From Parabacteroides faecis (GTDB lineage Bacteria; Bacteroidota; Bacteroidia; Bacteroidales; Tannerellaceae): a stretch of 64,000 bases of DNA. Below are positions 20,029 through 29,197 of this stretch, piece after piece. The notes beneath the pieces are model-generated. The model did no database searches. It was not told the origin of the DNA and worked only from the letters and a program-made list of their open reading frames with translations. The DNA lies in NCBI RefSeq assembly GCF_014647375.1, contig NZ_BMPB01000011.1, forward strand, positions 1-64,000. Direction: 5' to 3'. Both the position numbers and the translations under genes were made by a program. Within the stretch, counting starts at the first letter, position 1. Each line of letters begins with the position of its first letter.

Positions 20029-21174
20029 TTATATTTTGTTTAAAAAAGTTTTCTCAAAAATTAAACGCCAGTGTTCCCAGTTTAATTTGTTGTTGTACAG
20101 GTGATTACATCCATCTTTCAGTGAGGGGAGTTTATTTTGTTCTACTACCGTTTTTATTTTTTGCGCAAAATCCTCACCAGTACATGATAGAGGTAATCTG
20201 TATCCATTAATTCCGTTTTCTACGTAATTGGGTATTCCTCCAGTATCATAAGTGAATATGGGAAGTTGGTATGCGGATGCTTCGCAAAAAGCAATACCTG
20301 CACATTCTGCTTTAGTGGGAAGTAATAATATGTCGCATTGTTTTATTATTTTAATAAATTGACAATATTCATTTTCCTTGTTTTTATTTAGAAATCCGAT
20401 TGATTCTATAAATGATTCATTTTTGTGGTGAATAGGAACATCTGTACCGACTATATATAATTTTGTGGGTATTCTCATCTCATTCAGGCGTTTCACACAG
20501 TCTATGGCAATTTCCCCTCCTTTACGTTTCCATTCGACAGCTAAAAAAAGGATATTTAACATGCTGTTTGATTCTTTTTTAGGGGTAACAATATTGTTTT
20601 TAATATCTTTTTCATCGACATTCGCTCCAAATTCAATTACATAAACTTTATTTGGATTGATCCCATAATCATTTTCAATAGAAGCCTTACACCAATCGGA
20701 ACTAGCTATGATTTTTGATGCTTTGTTCAAGGCTGTTAGTTCTATCAGGTTTCCCTGTTTGACATTGAATGGAAGAAAATTACTTACTCTATCATAGTAA
20801 TTATATAATAATGTAAATGTCGCATCAGCTAAATAAATAATAGGTTTTGTTGTTTCTAGTTTATATAAGTATTGAGATCCGGATACGGCAAATATCAAAT
20901 CGACAGATTCCAAAAGTGACTTATCAATGGATCTGGATAGTTGTTTGGCAACGAAAGTAGTGTGTATTATCGAATATCTTTTTTTTAAAAGTCTGGTAAT
21001 TAGAAATAAACATATTTTATATATATGTGTGAGAAAATTGAATTTAACTGGAATCCAGATAACTTCAACATTACATTTACTAATTTGTTCATAGATTTTA
21101 GATTTTGTACCAGACCATGTTCTTTTATCCCATGGCATATTGTCTGATATGAAACCTATCTTCTTTTTTTTCAT
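20029..21174 (-). CDS. Family 4 glycosyltransferase
   Basis: 381 aa, first gene of the minus capsule half. The C-terminal donor domain has NILFLAVEWKRKGGEIAIDCV, then ECAGIAFCEASAYQLPIFTYDTGG, a GT4 E-x7-E motif. The N-terminal lysine-rich start MKKKKIGFISDNMPWDKRTW is cytosolic. Likely adds a sugar to the lipid-linked repeat unit. The -7 box at 21213-21220 gives a leader of about 30 nt. Confidence 0.85.
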   Translation of the reverse strand: MKKKKIGFISDNMPWDKRTWSGTKSKIYEQISKCNVEVIWIPVKFNFLTHIYKICLFLITRLLKKRYSIIHTTFVAKQLSRSIDKSLLESVDLIFAVSGSQYLYKLETTKPIIYLADATFTLLYNYYDRVSNFLPFNVKQGNLIELTALNKASKIIASSDWCKASIENDYGINPNKVYVIEFGANVDEKDIKNNIVTPKKESNSMLNILFLAVEWKRKGGEIAIDCVKRLNEMRIPTKLYIVGTDVPIHHKNESFIESIGFLNKNKENEYCQFIKIIKQCDILLLPTKAECAGIAFCEASAYQLPIFTYDTGGIPNYVENGINGYRLPLSCTGEDFAQKIKTVVEQNKLPSLKDGCNHLYNNKLNWEHWRLIFEKTFLNKI

Positions 21175-21212
21175 AAATAATTCCTATAACTCTTTGTGAT
21201 AAACTTATAGTA

Positions 21213-21220
21213 CAAAGGTA
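21213..21220 (-). promoter_or_regulatory. -7 element for the minus-strand capsule half
   Basis: The minus strand reads TACCTTTG (TAnnTTTG), 39 bases before the glycosyltransferase ATG. No convincing -33 element was seen. Confidence 0.5.
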
Positions 21221-21353
21221 ATAATAAATTTGTTCATTAGTGTTCATAGAAAAATTAAGTTTTAATTGTATGTTATTTTAACAACAGGAGTACATATAGT
21301 TTTGTTTTTCTTTGTTGTATAGCGTTGGTTAACAGTAGATTAAGTTATTGTTT

Positions 21354-21539
21354 TTAGTGATATAAGGATGATTTGTTGTATTTGGCTTGATGTGTTTTTT
21401 TGCTTTTTAAACTACATCCTTTACAGGAACAACCGCAATCCTTTCCTTTTTTATATTGGAAAAAAATATTATAATATTTTTTTCCAATATAAAAAAGGAC
21501 TACTATGCCAATTAGCCATATTGTCATTTCCTGCCACAT
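21354..21539 (-). CDS. FeoB-associated Cys-rich membrane protein
   Basis: About 61 aa. One transmembrane helix (MTIWLIGIVVLFYIG) is followed by a basic linker and a cysteine cluster DCGCSCKGCSLK, matching the FeoB_associated family. These small proteins accompany FeoB in Bacteroidetes and may bind iron or stabilise the transporter. It starts 14 bp after feoAB, so it is likely cotranscribed. ATG 21539 is used rather than an upstream TTG. The middle of the gene is a perfect 56-bp palindrome at 21444-21499, yet the reading frame and family length are intact. Confidence 0.85.
   Translation of the reverse strand: MWQEMTIWLIGIVVLFYIGKKYYNIFFQYKKGKDCGCSCKGCSLKSKKTHQAKYNKSSLYH
21444..21499. repeat. 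Perfect 56-bp palindrome inside a coding sequence
   Basis: Two 28-bp arms with no spacer, centre between 21471 and 21472. The arms start TCCTTTTTTATATTGG and end in the A7TATTA/TAATAT7 centre. Both strands could form a cruciform, and the feo transcript a hairpin of ~26 bp. The repeat encodes residues GKKYYNIFFQYKKG and neighbours of the FeoB-associated protein. Confidence 0.95.
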
Positions 21540-21552
21540 AATCAAAGATTTT

Positions 21553-24036
21553 TTAATTCAATAAATTAATAAACAAACTCCCTGTCTGATAAACCACGAA
21601 CGAGACGATCCATGCTAAAACACATGTATATACAATCACAAATATTCCCCATTTCCACGATCCCGACTCATTGACGATGGCTGAGATCGTTGCAATACAT
21701 GGGAAATAGATAAGGACAAATAACATCAGACTCAAAGCGATAAGAGGCGTAAAGACCGGATTTCCTTCTTCATCCAGATCCTGTTTTATGCGCTCGGATA
21801 AGGCTTGGGCGTCTTCTTCTTCACCAGTGTATAGCACACTCAAAGTACTGACAACAACCTCTTTGGCTGCCATGCCAGTTAACAGGCTGACGCTCATTTT
21901 CCAGTCGAATCCTAACGGACTAAGAACCGGCTGAATGGTCTGTCCTATTGTACCGATATATGAGTTTCTTTGATGCTCCATATTCTTTAACCGTTCTAAC
22001 TCTGCAATTGTTTCCGTTTTTTCTTTGGAATCCAGTTCTGCATTTTCTACTTCTGCGATTTGCTGGTCAAATGCGTCTCCCATCTCGCTGTGACGGGGGA
22101 AATATCCTAAGAACCAGATAATGATGGAAGCCACTAAAATGACGCCCCCCATTTTGTGCAAATACTGCTTGGCTTTCTCCCACATATGGATCATGATCGA
22201 CTTTCCTGTCGGCATACGGTAGGGAGGGAGTTCCATAACAAAAGGAACATCTTCTTCATTAAATAGAAAACGCTTGAATAGCCGTGCCATAATAACAGCC
22301 AGTAAAATTCCGCAAACATATAATGACAAGAGTATAAAACTTGCATTATTCGGGAAGAATGCCCCGGCAAGCAGGACATAAACCGGTAAACGTGCACTGC
22401 AACTCATTAACGGATTGATCAGCATAGTGATCATCCGGCTATTGCGGCTTTCGATTGTACGGGATGCCATAATAGCTGGAACATTACAACCGAATCCCAT
22501 TACCAGAGGTATGAAAGATTTACCATGAAGCCCCATTTTATGCATAATCTTATCCATGATAAAAGCGGCACGTGCCATATATCCGGAGTCTTCCATGAAT
22601 GAAATGAACAAGTACAATATCAAGATGTTAGGAAGGAAGACAATAACACCGCCGACTCCACCTATAATACCATCGACAAGCAAATCCTTTAGCGGGCCTT
22701 CGCTCATAGTACCCCGTACAAAATTTCCGATCCAGCCAACCAGGTCTTCAATCCATTCCATAGGGTATGCACCCAAACGGAATGTCGCTTCGAACATGAT
22801 CCACATAAAAAGGATGAATATTGGAAATCCCAACACTTTATGGGTGACGAATAAATCGATGATCTGCGTACTGGTCGCTTCTTTTATTTTATTTTGTTCG
22901 TAGGTCTCTCTCAATGCACCGGAGATAAACCCATAACGGGCATTTGTGAATGCTGTTTCGGAATCCTCCAGTAATAATTCTTCTATTTGGACAACATTCC
23001 TGTCCCGTTCTTCCAGGATTGTATCGGAACCAGGTAATGTTTGGATGAATTTTTCTATTTCCGGGTCTCCCTCCAGTAACTTGATGGACAAATAACGTTT
23101 GGAAAGGCTTTTTGCTACATTCCCATTTTGTTTTATCGCATTTCTGACATTTTTAATTCCTTTTTCCAGAACTTCTCCATAATTTATATGGATATGACGG
23201 ATTACAGGATCTTCTTCCTCGTATACTTTTATGACCCGTTTAAACAGTTCTTCAATACCGAAACCGGTTCTACTGATAGTCGGAACAATAGGGGTTCCGA
23301 TCATCTGGGATAGAGAGTTATGGTCGAATTTATTACCTGATCGCTCCAATTCGTCGTACATATTCAATGCGATGACAGACCGGATATCCATGTCAATGAG
23401 TTGGCAAGTCAGATACAGATTTCTTTCCAGGTTGGATGCGTCGATAACATTGATCACCACATCCGGTTGCTCTTCACTGAGATGTTTGCGGACATACAAC
23501 TCTTCCGGTGTATAAGTGGATAAAGAATAAGTTCCGGGTAAATCTACAATACGGAATGTATAACCGTCTTGCTGAAAAGTACCCTCTTTGGCATCGACGG
23601 TTACTCCGCTGTAGTTGCCCACATGTTCATGTGCTCCGGAAGCGAAGTTGAAGAGGGATGTTTTGCCACAATTAGGATTTCCTACCAAAGCGACGTTGAT
23701 CGTTTTTCCCTGATGTATAGCGATTGCCTGTAAATCTTCAGTAGAGGGTAATGTATAAGAGTCTGCGGAACGGGTTTCATTTTGCTGGGATATCTGAGCC
23801 TTGGCAAACTCTGCAGAACTGACCACTTCGATCATTGCAGCATCGTTCCGCCGTAAAGAGACGTCATATCCCATTACACGATAATGAATAGGGTCTTTGA
23901 GCGGAGCATTTTGTATAACATCCACTTCTTTCCCTCTTATGAATCCCATTTCAATAATGCGCTTACGGAAAGCTCCGCGCCCCATTACTTTTACAATAAC
24001 ACCCTTCTCGCCAGTGTGAAGCTCCGATAATCTCAT
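21553..24036 (-). CDS. feoB: FeoA-FeoB fusion, ferrous iron transporter
   Basis: About 827 aa. Residues ~1-75 are a FeoA SH3-like domain (RLSELHTGEKGVIVKVMGRG). The G domain follows a linker: G1 ALVGNPNCGKTSLF at ~116-129, G3 DLPGTYSLS, G4 LNMYDE. The rest is the polytopic membrane part with two Gate domains (GFGCNVPAIMASRTIE, then GMAAKEVVVSTLSVLY). It imports Fe2+ across the inner membrane under anoxic conditions. ATG 24036 is preferred over a TTG at 24057, which lies in the -7 box (24055-24062). Confidence 0.96.
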   Translation of the reverse strand: MRLSELHTGEKGVIVKVMGRGAFRKRIIEMGFIRGKEVDVIQNAPLKDPIHYRVMGYDVSLRRNDAAMIEVVSSAEFAKAQISQQNETRSADSYTLPSTEDLQAIAIHQGKTINVALVGNPNCGKTSLFNFASGAHEHVGNYSGVTVDAKEGTFQQDGYTFRIVDLPGTYSLSTYTPEELYVRKHLSEEQPDVVINVIDASNLERNLYLTCQLIDMDIRSVIALNMYDELERSGNKFDHNSLSQMIGTPIVPTISRTGFGIEELFKRVIKVYEEEDPVIRHIHINYGEVLEKGIKNVRNAIKQNGNVAKSLSKRYLSIKLLEGDPEIEKFIQTLPGSDTILEERDRNVVQIEELLLEDSETAFTNARYGFISGALRETYEQNKIKEATSTQIIDLFVTHKVLGFPIFILFMWIMFEATFRLGAYPMEWIEDLVGWIGNFVRGTMSEGPLKDLLVDGIIGGVGGVIVFLPNILILYLFISFMEDSGYMARAAFIMDKIMHKMGLHGKSFIPLVMGFGCNVPAIMASRTIESRNSRMITMLINPLMSCSARLPVYVLLAGAFFPNNASFILLSLYVCGILLAVIMARLFKRFLFNEEDVPFVMELPPYRMPTGKSIMIHMWEKAKQYLHKMGGVILVASIIIWFLGYFPRHSEMGDAFDQQIAEVENAELDSKEKTETIAELERLKNMEHQRNSYIGTIGQTIQPVLSPLGFDWKMSVSLLTGMAAKEVVVSTLSVLYTGEEEDAQALSERIKQDLDEEGNPVFTPLIALSLMLFVLIYFPCIATISAIVNESGSWKWGIFVIVYTCVLAWIVSFVVYQTGSLFINLLN

Positions 24037-24054
24037 TTTTCTTAAATTCTTGTG

Positions 24055-24062
24055 CAAAGTTA
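24055..24062 (-). promoter_or_regulatory. -7 element for feoAB
   Basis: The minus strand reads TAACTTTG (TAnnTTTG). The predicted start near 24048 leaves a ~12-nt leader. Confidence 0.55.
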
Positions 24063-24080
24063 TAGTGAAATACTTAGATG

Positions 24081-24103
24081 ACCAATACCTATTAATTGGT
24101 ATT
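24081..24103. promoter_or_regulatory. Overlapping inverted repeats between feoAB and folK promoters
   Basis: Two nested dyads, ACCAAT-N8-ATTGGT and AATACC-N8-GGTATT, lie between the divergent -7 boxes, about where the feoAB -33 would be. This could be an operator for an iron- or metal-responsive repressor. No repressor consensus was matched. Confidence 0.35.
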
Positions 24104-24108
24104 TTTTT

Positions 24109-24116
24109 TAGTTTTG
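24109..24116 (+). promoter_or_regulatory. -7 element for folK
   Basis: TAGTTTTG matches TAnnTTTG. The predicted start near 24123 favours the ATG at 24142 over the one at 24130. Confidence 0.45.
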
Positions 24117-24141
24117 TATTCAGTAAGGAATGAAAATTAGT

Positions 24142-24546
24142 ATGACAAATAGAATTATATTAAGTTTGGGGTCAAATACGGACCAGGAAAGGAATATTGC
24201 AGATGCGGGCCATCTGCTGGATAGTAGTTTTGTTTCCATCAGTTTTTCTGTTCCGGTTTACACAGTTCCTATAAACATATCCTGTTCCGGTCATTTTCTG
24301 AATCAGGTTGCAATTGCATTTACGGAAGAAGGGCCGGATGAGGTTAATTATCGTTTGAAACAAATAGAGCGGCAGTTACGACGTACGCCTGAGGGGAATG
24401 CAACCGGAGTTATCCCTATCGATATCGATTTGCTTCAATGGAACGATCTTATTCTGAAGCCGGAGGATCTGCAAAGAGATTATGTAAAAGCCGGGATTCG
24501 TTTCCTGCAAGAGATAGAATCCGGTGGTCATCAAAAGATAAACTGA
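24142..24546 (+). CDS. folK: 6-hydroxymethyl-7,8-dihydropterin pyrophosphokinase (HPPK)
   Basis: About 134 aa. The N-terminal RIILSLGSNTDQERNI and the catalytic block RRTPEGNATGVIPIDIDLL (two Mg-binding Asp) identify HPPK of folate synthesis. It is shorter than the ~160 aa of E. coli FolK and ends soon after the catalytic block, so the C-terminal part is reduced. Some terminal motif residues differ from typical FolK, so a divergent HPPK-like role cannot be excluded. Starts MTNRIILSLGSN at 24142. Followed after 13 bp by the PMT-like gene. Confidence 0.78.
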   Translation: MTNRIILSLGSNTDQERNIADAGHLLDSSFVSISFSVPVYTVPINISCSGHFLNQVAIAFTEEGPDEVNYRLKQIERQLRRTPEGNATGVIPIDIDLLQWNDLILKPEDLQRDYVKAGIRFLQEIESGGHQKIN

Positions 24547-24559
24547 ATAAATAAATCGT

Positions 24560-25945
24560 ATGGTTAAATACATTGTACTTGTCGTTTTTCTGGTACTGAA
24601 GTTCTTTACATTGGATAATTGTTTTTTCTGGGATAATATAGCCGGTTATTCCAAGCCGGCCAGTTACTTGTTGGAATATGGCTTTCTTTCTTTTGTTTAT
24701 CCGCCTGACTATGTATCGGAACCTCCTTTGGCTCATATGTATTTGGCCGCATTATGGTCCCTGTTTGGCAAAAATCTGTTGATTGCCCATTTGTCTGTAA
24801 CCTTATTTTCATTGGGTGTCATCTGGCAGGTTTATCGTTTGTGTGAAAAATTGAATACGAAATATACTCCCTATATCTTCTTGCTGGTATTATTGGAGCC
24901 TACGCTTTCTACCCAACTGATACTTATTTCGCCTGATGTTATTATGTGTTTTTTTGCATTGTTAAGCATCAATCTGCTTCTGGAGAATAAGAGAGGCTGG
25001 CTGGCGTTGTCTGCTTTTTGCCTGGGAATGGTTAGTATCCGGGGACTTGTTGTTTGTGCCGGGTTAGGACTGGGTTATTTAGTCATCTCGAAAGTAATCG
25101 ATAAAAAATCTTTCAAAGATGCGTTTTTCTATGTTTTCCCATCTTTTATTCCGGTTTTGCTGGCTTTGGGTGCATGGTTTCTTTACAGAAAACTGGAAAC
25201 CGGGTATTTTCTGTATCAGCCGGGTTTTGAATATCAGGAGCATCGTGAATTGGCAAGCCTGAATCATATAATTAAGAATATAGCGAGTTTGGCAATACGA
25301 ATGCTCGATTCGGGCAGGATCGTTGTCTGGATACTTTTGTTTGTGGCTGTAATCAAGATGGGTATAAAGAATTTTATCTCATTTGTCATTCATTCCCGCT
25401 TGAGTATTATTTACCTGAGTGTGCTGTTCACCATGTCTCTGGTGACAATACCCGTGACGAATCCTTTTGGTGACCGCTACTTTATCGTATTATATATTTT
25501 GTTAGCGTTGATTACCGGCCAGCTTTTGTCGAAAATTTATGAGACAAAGAAAATTAGGGTTATTTTTATCAGTATGATACTGGTACTGGTCAGTGGAAAC
25601 TTTTGGGTTTATTCCGAAAGAATGTCTAAAGCATGGGATAGTGTTCTTTGTCATCTTCCGTACTATTCGTTACGGCAGGAAATGATTGCATATATAGAAG
25701 AACAGGGGATAGACGTGAATGATGTCTCCGCTTCGTTCCCTCTGGATTCTTTCTTTTCAGATACGGAAGCAAATACGGATAACCGTTCTTTTTCATCTTT
25801 GAACCTGGATAAGAGCCAGTACATAATATATACAAATATTTATAATTGGAATGACGAATCTATCAAGACTCTTCATGCTGATTGGAAATTACAGAAAGAG
25901 TTTAAGCGGGGATTGATTTTCATTCAATTATATGTCCCTAAATGA
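24560..25945 (+). CDS. PMT/ArnT-like membrane glycosyltransferase (GT39/GT83 type)
   Basis: 461 aa with about 10-11 transmembrane helices in the first ~360 residues and a soluble C-terminus. The first periplasmic loop has WDNIAGYSKPASYLLEYG and YPPDYVSEPPLAHMYLAAL, which resembles the acidic catalytic loop of protein/lipid glycosyltransferases that use polyprenyl-phosphate sugars. It would act on the periplasmic side of the inner membrane, perhaps on lipid A or a glycan. Acceptor unknown. Downstream gene is convergent. Confidence 0.75.
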   Translation: MVKYIVLVVFLVLKFFTLDNCFFWDNIAGYSKPASYLLEYGFLSFVYPPDYVSEPPLAHMYLAALWSLFGKNLLIAHLSVTLFSLGVIWQVYRLCEKLNTKYTPYIFLLVLLEPTLSTQLILISPDVIMCFFALLSINLLLENKRGWLALSAFCLGMVSIRGLVVCAGLGLGYLVISKVIDKKSFKDAFFYVFPSFIPVLLALGAWFLYRKLETGYFLYQPGFEYQEHRELASLNHIIKNIASLAIRMLDSGRIVVWILLFVAVIKMGIKNFISFVIHSRLSIIYLSVLFTMSLVTIPVTNPFGDRYFIVLYILLALITGQLLSKIYETKKIRVIFISMILVLVSGNFWVYSERMSKAWDSVLCHLPYYSLRQEMIAYIEEQGIDVNDVSASFPLDSFFSDTEANTDNRSFSSLNLDKSQYIIYTNIYNWNDESIKTLHADWKLQKEFKRGLIFIQLYVPK

Positions 25946-25981
25946 TATGATATTACCTCCGAACGAAAGTTTAGAAATGAC

Positions 25982-26869
25982 TTATTCGGATATACTGTTT
26001 CTTCTGATCCGGCATAAATACCCCAGTTTATAAAAGGCGAACAGTTTGAGCGAGGGCTTTTCCCCTGTCAGATTTTTCTCGATAGCAGATTGGGTGATCT
26101 GGAAAATCCGGGCCACAAATCCGGTTAGCCCGTATCGCTCTAGTTTGGTATACCATTGAAGAAGGCGTACATGGGTTCGTTGTTTCTCTATATTCCGGGA
26201 AAGGATGTCGATTGCATTACGTATTTTTCTCAGGTATTCCCTGGAAGGCTCTTTACTGAGGTGATATACCGGATTATCGATGTGGTGAAGAGGTATATGT
26301 TTTTGTTCCAGCAGTATGCCGAAGTAAGTATCTTCATATCCGATGTGCATGGCTTCATCAAAGCGGACCTGTTTGAATACACTACGATCGGCCAGGAAAC
26401 TCATCGATATAAATTGTGCATAAGGATGACGGTTTCTTTCTGCTGCTGTTTTTTCTTCGACATGAATACCGTAATAATAGCGTAAGGCATGTTGTGCTGA
26501 CGGTTTCCCACGCTGGTAGCAGAAGCCGCCGCAAACGACACCTCCTTGTATTGCCTCCTGTAAATAATCTGCGAGAAAAGTCGGGTGAACAGGCAAAACA
26601 TCCGTATCTAAAAATAAAATGTATTGATATTTAGCTTGGTCTGCCAGCCTGTTCCGAAGGCGTGCCGGTCCGATGTTTTCTGTTGCCGGAAAATAACAAC
26701 AGTTACTCAGTGTTGCTATATGCCGGTTTATTTCATCTATTTCAGATCGGGAACCATCGTCGGCTACCAAAATTTCGAAAGGAATATCTAACCTGGTTGC
26801 TTCCGCATGTATTCGAGCGACCAATTCTGTGCATATCGCATTATATGTTGGAATTAATATGGATAACAT
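25982..26869 (-). CDS. Family 2 glycosyltransferase
   Basis: 295 aa, GT-A. Begins LSILIPTYNAICTELVARIH, carries ILVADDGSRSEIDEI and the donor DXD-type motif ILFLDTDVLPVHPTF. The C-terminal KEPSREYLRKIRNAIDIL helix is common in GT2 proteins. It is the last gene of the FemAB-wecB operon and sits 1 bp from the upstream gene. Substrate unknown. Confidence 0.87.
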   Translation of the reverse strand: MLSILIPTYNAICTELVARIHAEATRLDIPFEILVADDGSRSEIDEINRHIATLSNCCYFPATENIGPARLRNRLADQAKYQYILFLDTDVLPVHPTFLADYLQEAIQGGVVCGGFCYQRGKPSAQHALRYYYGIHVEEKTAAERNRHPYAQFISMSFLADRSVFKQVRFDEAMHIGYEDTYFGILLEQKHIPLHHIDNPVYHLSKEPSREYLRKIRNAIDILSRNIEKQRTHVRLLQWYTKLERYGLTGFVARIFQITQSAIEKNLTGEKPSLKLFAFYKLGYLCRIRRNSISE

Positions 26870-26870
26870 T

Positions 26871-28115
26871 TTATCGGATGATTACGGTTTCAAAAATTTC
26901 AGAAAACTGTCCAGCCTGTTCTTTACGGGAATAATTTCTCAATACTTTTTTATCGGTCTGCGAAGTCGTATATCCTTTTTCTTTCCACTCCGTAAAGCAA
27001 TCTTCCAGAAAGCGACAGGCTTCTTCTACATGACGTGCTGCTATACCGGCTTTTGACTCTTGGAGAGCCGATTCCAGATAACTTTCGTCACTGCGGACAC
27101 AAAGAATTGGTTTTTCAACCGCAAGCGACTCAAAGAATTTTGTTGTCATAATTCCTTTCGGGCCTTTCTCTTTCGAACGGTTGGCAAGCAAAAGTAAGAC
27201 GGAACTATTATTAAGTACAGATGGTATTTCCGTAGCTTGTACATATCCTTTAAAATCCATGAAAGACGATACACCGGCTTTATCAGCTTCAGCAGTAATT
27301 AGTTTTTGCGAAGCCGAATCGACATACCAGTAAACACGGCATATCTGGTCGTTGATGATATTTTTATCCGATAGTATTTTTAATGCCTCCAATAATAATC
27401 CCGGATCGCGCATGGCTGTACTCATCAACCTGCCGGTATATGTAATGATGAATTTGTCTGTCTTTTTTTGTTCCGGATAAAATAATTCAGGATCGAATCC
27501 ATTATAAATGAGTCCGACATTCGGATTATATTGCTTTAGCGTTTCCACATGCCAGGGCGAGACTGTCGTGACAAAATCAGCCATTTTCAAGGCCTGGTTT
27601 CGTTCGCGAAGACTTTTCGTTTTGAAGATCGAAATGTACAATTTATTTAATCCGAAGATATCCGGTAAACGATGTGACATAAATTCATCTCCGGTAAATT
27701 GTTCGATGATATCCCTTAAATCGACGACTAGAGGTAATTTATATGTATGGGCGATACGTTGTGCTGCAGGTAAAGGAAAACTTCTGAAACTACTGCATAA
27801 TACCAGTTCGAATTTATTCTTCCTGATTAATTTTTGAGCTTCCCGATACATCCGTACATCTTTATATCCCCAAAGAAGATCGAAAAGAAGTATACAGGCC
27901 CATTGTAGTTTTCTGATGATTTTGTTTTTGGCCGTATAGAAATTGATATGGGTGACCTCGCATTTATTAGCCAGGAATGTAAATGTGTTTTGTTCAACGT
28001 GTTCAGCCAGAACAACAGGCTCCCACCCGTAATTCCGTAGGTATTTGCATAAATATCCCATACGCGGACCAAAAGCAGGTGGGAAAAGGTCGCAAATAAT
28101 CAGTATTTTCTTCAT
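26871..28115 (-). CDS. Family 4 glycosyltransferase
   Basis: 414 aa, GT-B. N-terminal KILIICDLFPPAFGPRMGYL (GT4 acceptor domain) and C-terminal IITYTGRLMSTAMRDPGLLLEAL, then TKFFESLAVEKPILCV. Resembles WbuB/WcaI-like transferases that often add N-acetylated sugars such as FucNAc. Starts inside the wecB stop (4-bp overlap). A partner of the WecB enzyme upstream, which would supply a ManNAc-type donor precursor. Confidence 0.85.
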   Translation of the reverse strand: MKKILIICDLFPPAFGPRMGYLCKYLRNYGWEPVVLAEHVEQNTFTFLANKCEVTHINFYTAKNKIIRKLQWACILLFDLLWGYKDVRMYREAQKLIRKNKFELVLCSSFRSFPLPAAQRIAHTYKLPLVVDLRDIIEQFTGDEFMSHRLPDIFGLNKLYISIFKTKSLRERNQALKMADFVTTVSPWHVETLKQYNPNVGLIYNGFDPELFYPEQKKTDKFIITYTGRLMSTAMRDPGLLLEALKILSDKNIINDQICRVYWYVDSASQKLITAEADKAGVSSFMDFKGYVQATEIPSVLNNSSVLLLLANRSKEKGPKGIMTTKFFESLAVEKPILCVRSDESYLESALQESKAGIAARHVEEACRFLEDCFTEWKEKGYTTSQTDKKVLRNYSRKEQAGQFSEIFETVIIR

Positions 28116-29197
28116 AACAAATCAATGATATTTTTAGAAGCATTTCCGGTTCCGTATTCCTGAATTTCTTTTCTTTCCGGTTGATTGCCGAGGCAATACA
28201 GGATATTTTCTTTTTTATATCCGGCAATCTGATTCCAACCAGCTTCGACAGTCTCTACCCATTCTGTCTCATCCCGCAGTGTTATGCAAGGGGTATGATG
28301 GAAGTAGGCTTCTTTCTGTACGCCTCCCGAATCTGTCAGGATTGTGGCAGCATGTTTTTCCAGCATGACCATATCGAGAAAACTTATCGGAGGAATGATC
28401 AGTATTCCTTCCTGACTTTCGAGTGATTCGAACAGTCCGAATTTTTCCAGGCAGTTTCGTGTACGGGGATGGAGAGGTAGAACAGTCGGGCAGGAATGAG
28501 AAGATATTTCCTTTATCGCATTGACAATTCCGGATATCCGTTCCGGGATGTCTGTGTTTTCAGCCCTGTGTACCGTACAAAGCCTGAACTGTTTGCTGGT
28601 CAGGTCCAGGCGGTCGAGTATGTCTGATGTACTGTCTGCCAATTTGCCGAAGGTTAATGCCGCATCGTACATCACATCCCCGACATGGTGGACTCCCTGC
28701 TGTATTCCTTCGCTGGCCAAATGTCTGACGGCAGCAAAAGTCGGACAGCACAATAACGTTGCCATATGGTCGGTCAGTATACGGTTGATCTCTTCCGGCA
28801 TCTGTTTATTGAAACTACGGAGGCCGGCTTCCACATGAACTACCGGTATATGCAGTTTGGATGCCGCTAATGCACCAGCCAGTGTTGAGTTTGTATCGCC
28901 GTAGACCAATACATAATCGGGTAGCGTGTCCTGTAATATTTTTTCTATTTCAATGAGCATACGACCGGTCATCTCTCCGTGTGTCCCGTTTCCGCATTGC
29001 AATTGCCAGACAGGTTGAGGGATTCCCATGCTTTTGAAAAAAATGTCGCTCATGTTTGTATCGTAATGCTGTCCCGTATGGAGAAGCAGTTCTTCATACC
29101 GTGTATCATTATTTTTGTTGTATTCAAGGATTGCCCGGCTCACCATGGCTGCTTTAACAAACTGAGGCCTAGCTCCGACAATAGTAACAATTTTCAT
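28112..29197 (-). CDS. wecB: UDP-GlcNAc 2-epimerase, non-hydrolysing type
   Basis: 361 aa. Starts KIVTIVGARPQFVKAAMVSR, followed by LLHTGQHYDTNMSDIFF, VYGDTNSTLAGALAASKL and HVEAGLRSFNKQMPEEINR, the WecB fingerprint. It interconverts UDP-GlcNAc and UDP-ManNAc; WbpI-like enzymes on UDP-diNAc-glucuronate are close relatives and not excluded. It overlaps the deacetylase-like gene and the GT4 gene by 4 bp each. It could also feed ManNAc into other pathways. Confidence 0.9.
   Translation of the reverse strand: MKIVTIVGARPQFVKAAMVSRAILEYNKNNDTRYEELLLHTGQHYDTNMSDIFFKSMGIPQPVWQLQCGNGTHGEMTGRMLIEIEKILQDTLPDYVLVYGDTNSTLAGALAASKLHIPVVHVEAGLRSFNKQMPEEINRILTDHMATLLCCPTFAAVRHLASEGIQQGVHHVGDVMYDAALTFGKLADSTSDILDRLDLTSKQFRLCTVHRAENTDIPERISGIVNAIKEISSHSCPTVLPLHPRTRNCLEKFGLFESLESQEGILIIPPISFLDMVMLEKHAATILTDSGGVQKEAYFHHTPCITLRDETEWVETVEAGWNQIAGYKKENILYCLGNQPERKEIQEYGTGNASKNIIDLL

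Noticed and set aside
28112-29197. NeuC (hydrolysing epimerase) supplying the nonulosonate operon
   Set aside because: Motifs fit non-hydrolysing WecB, and the gene is in a different operon 7 kb away. Not fully excluded.
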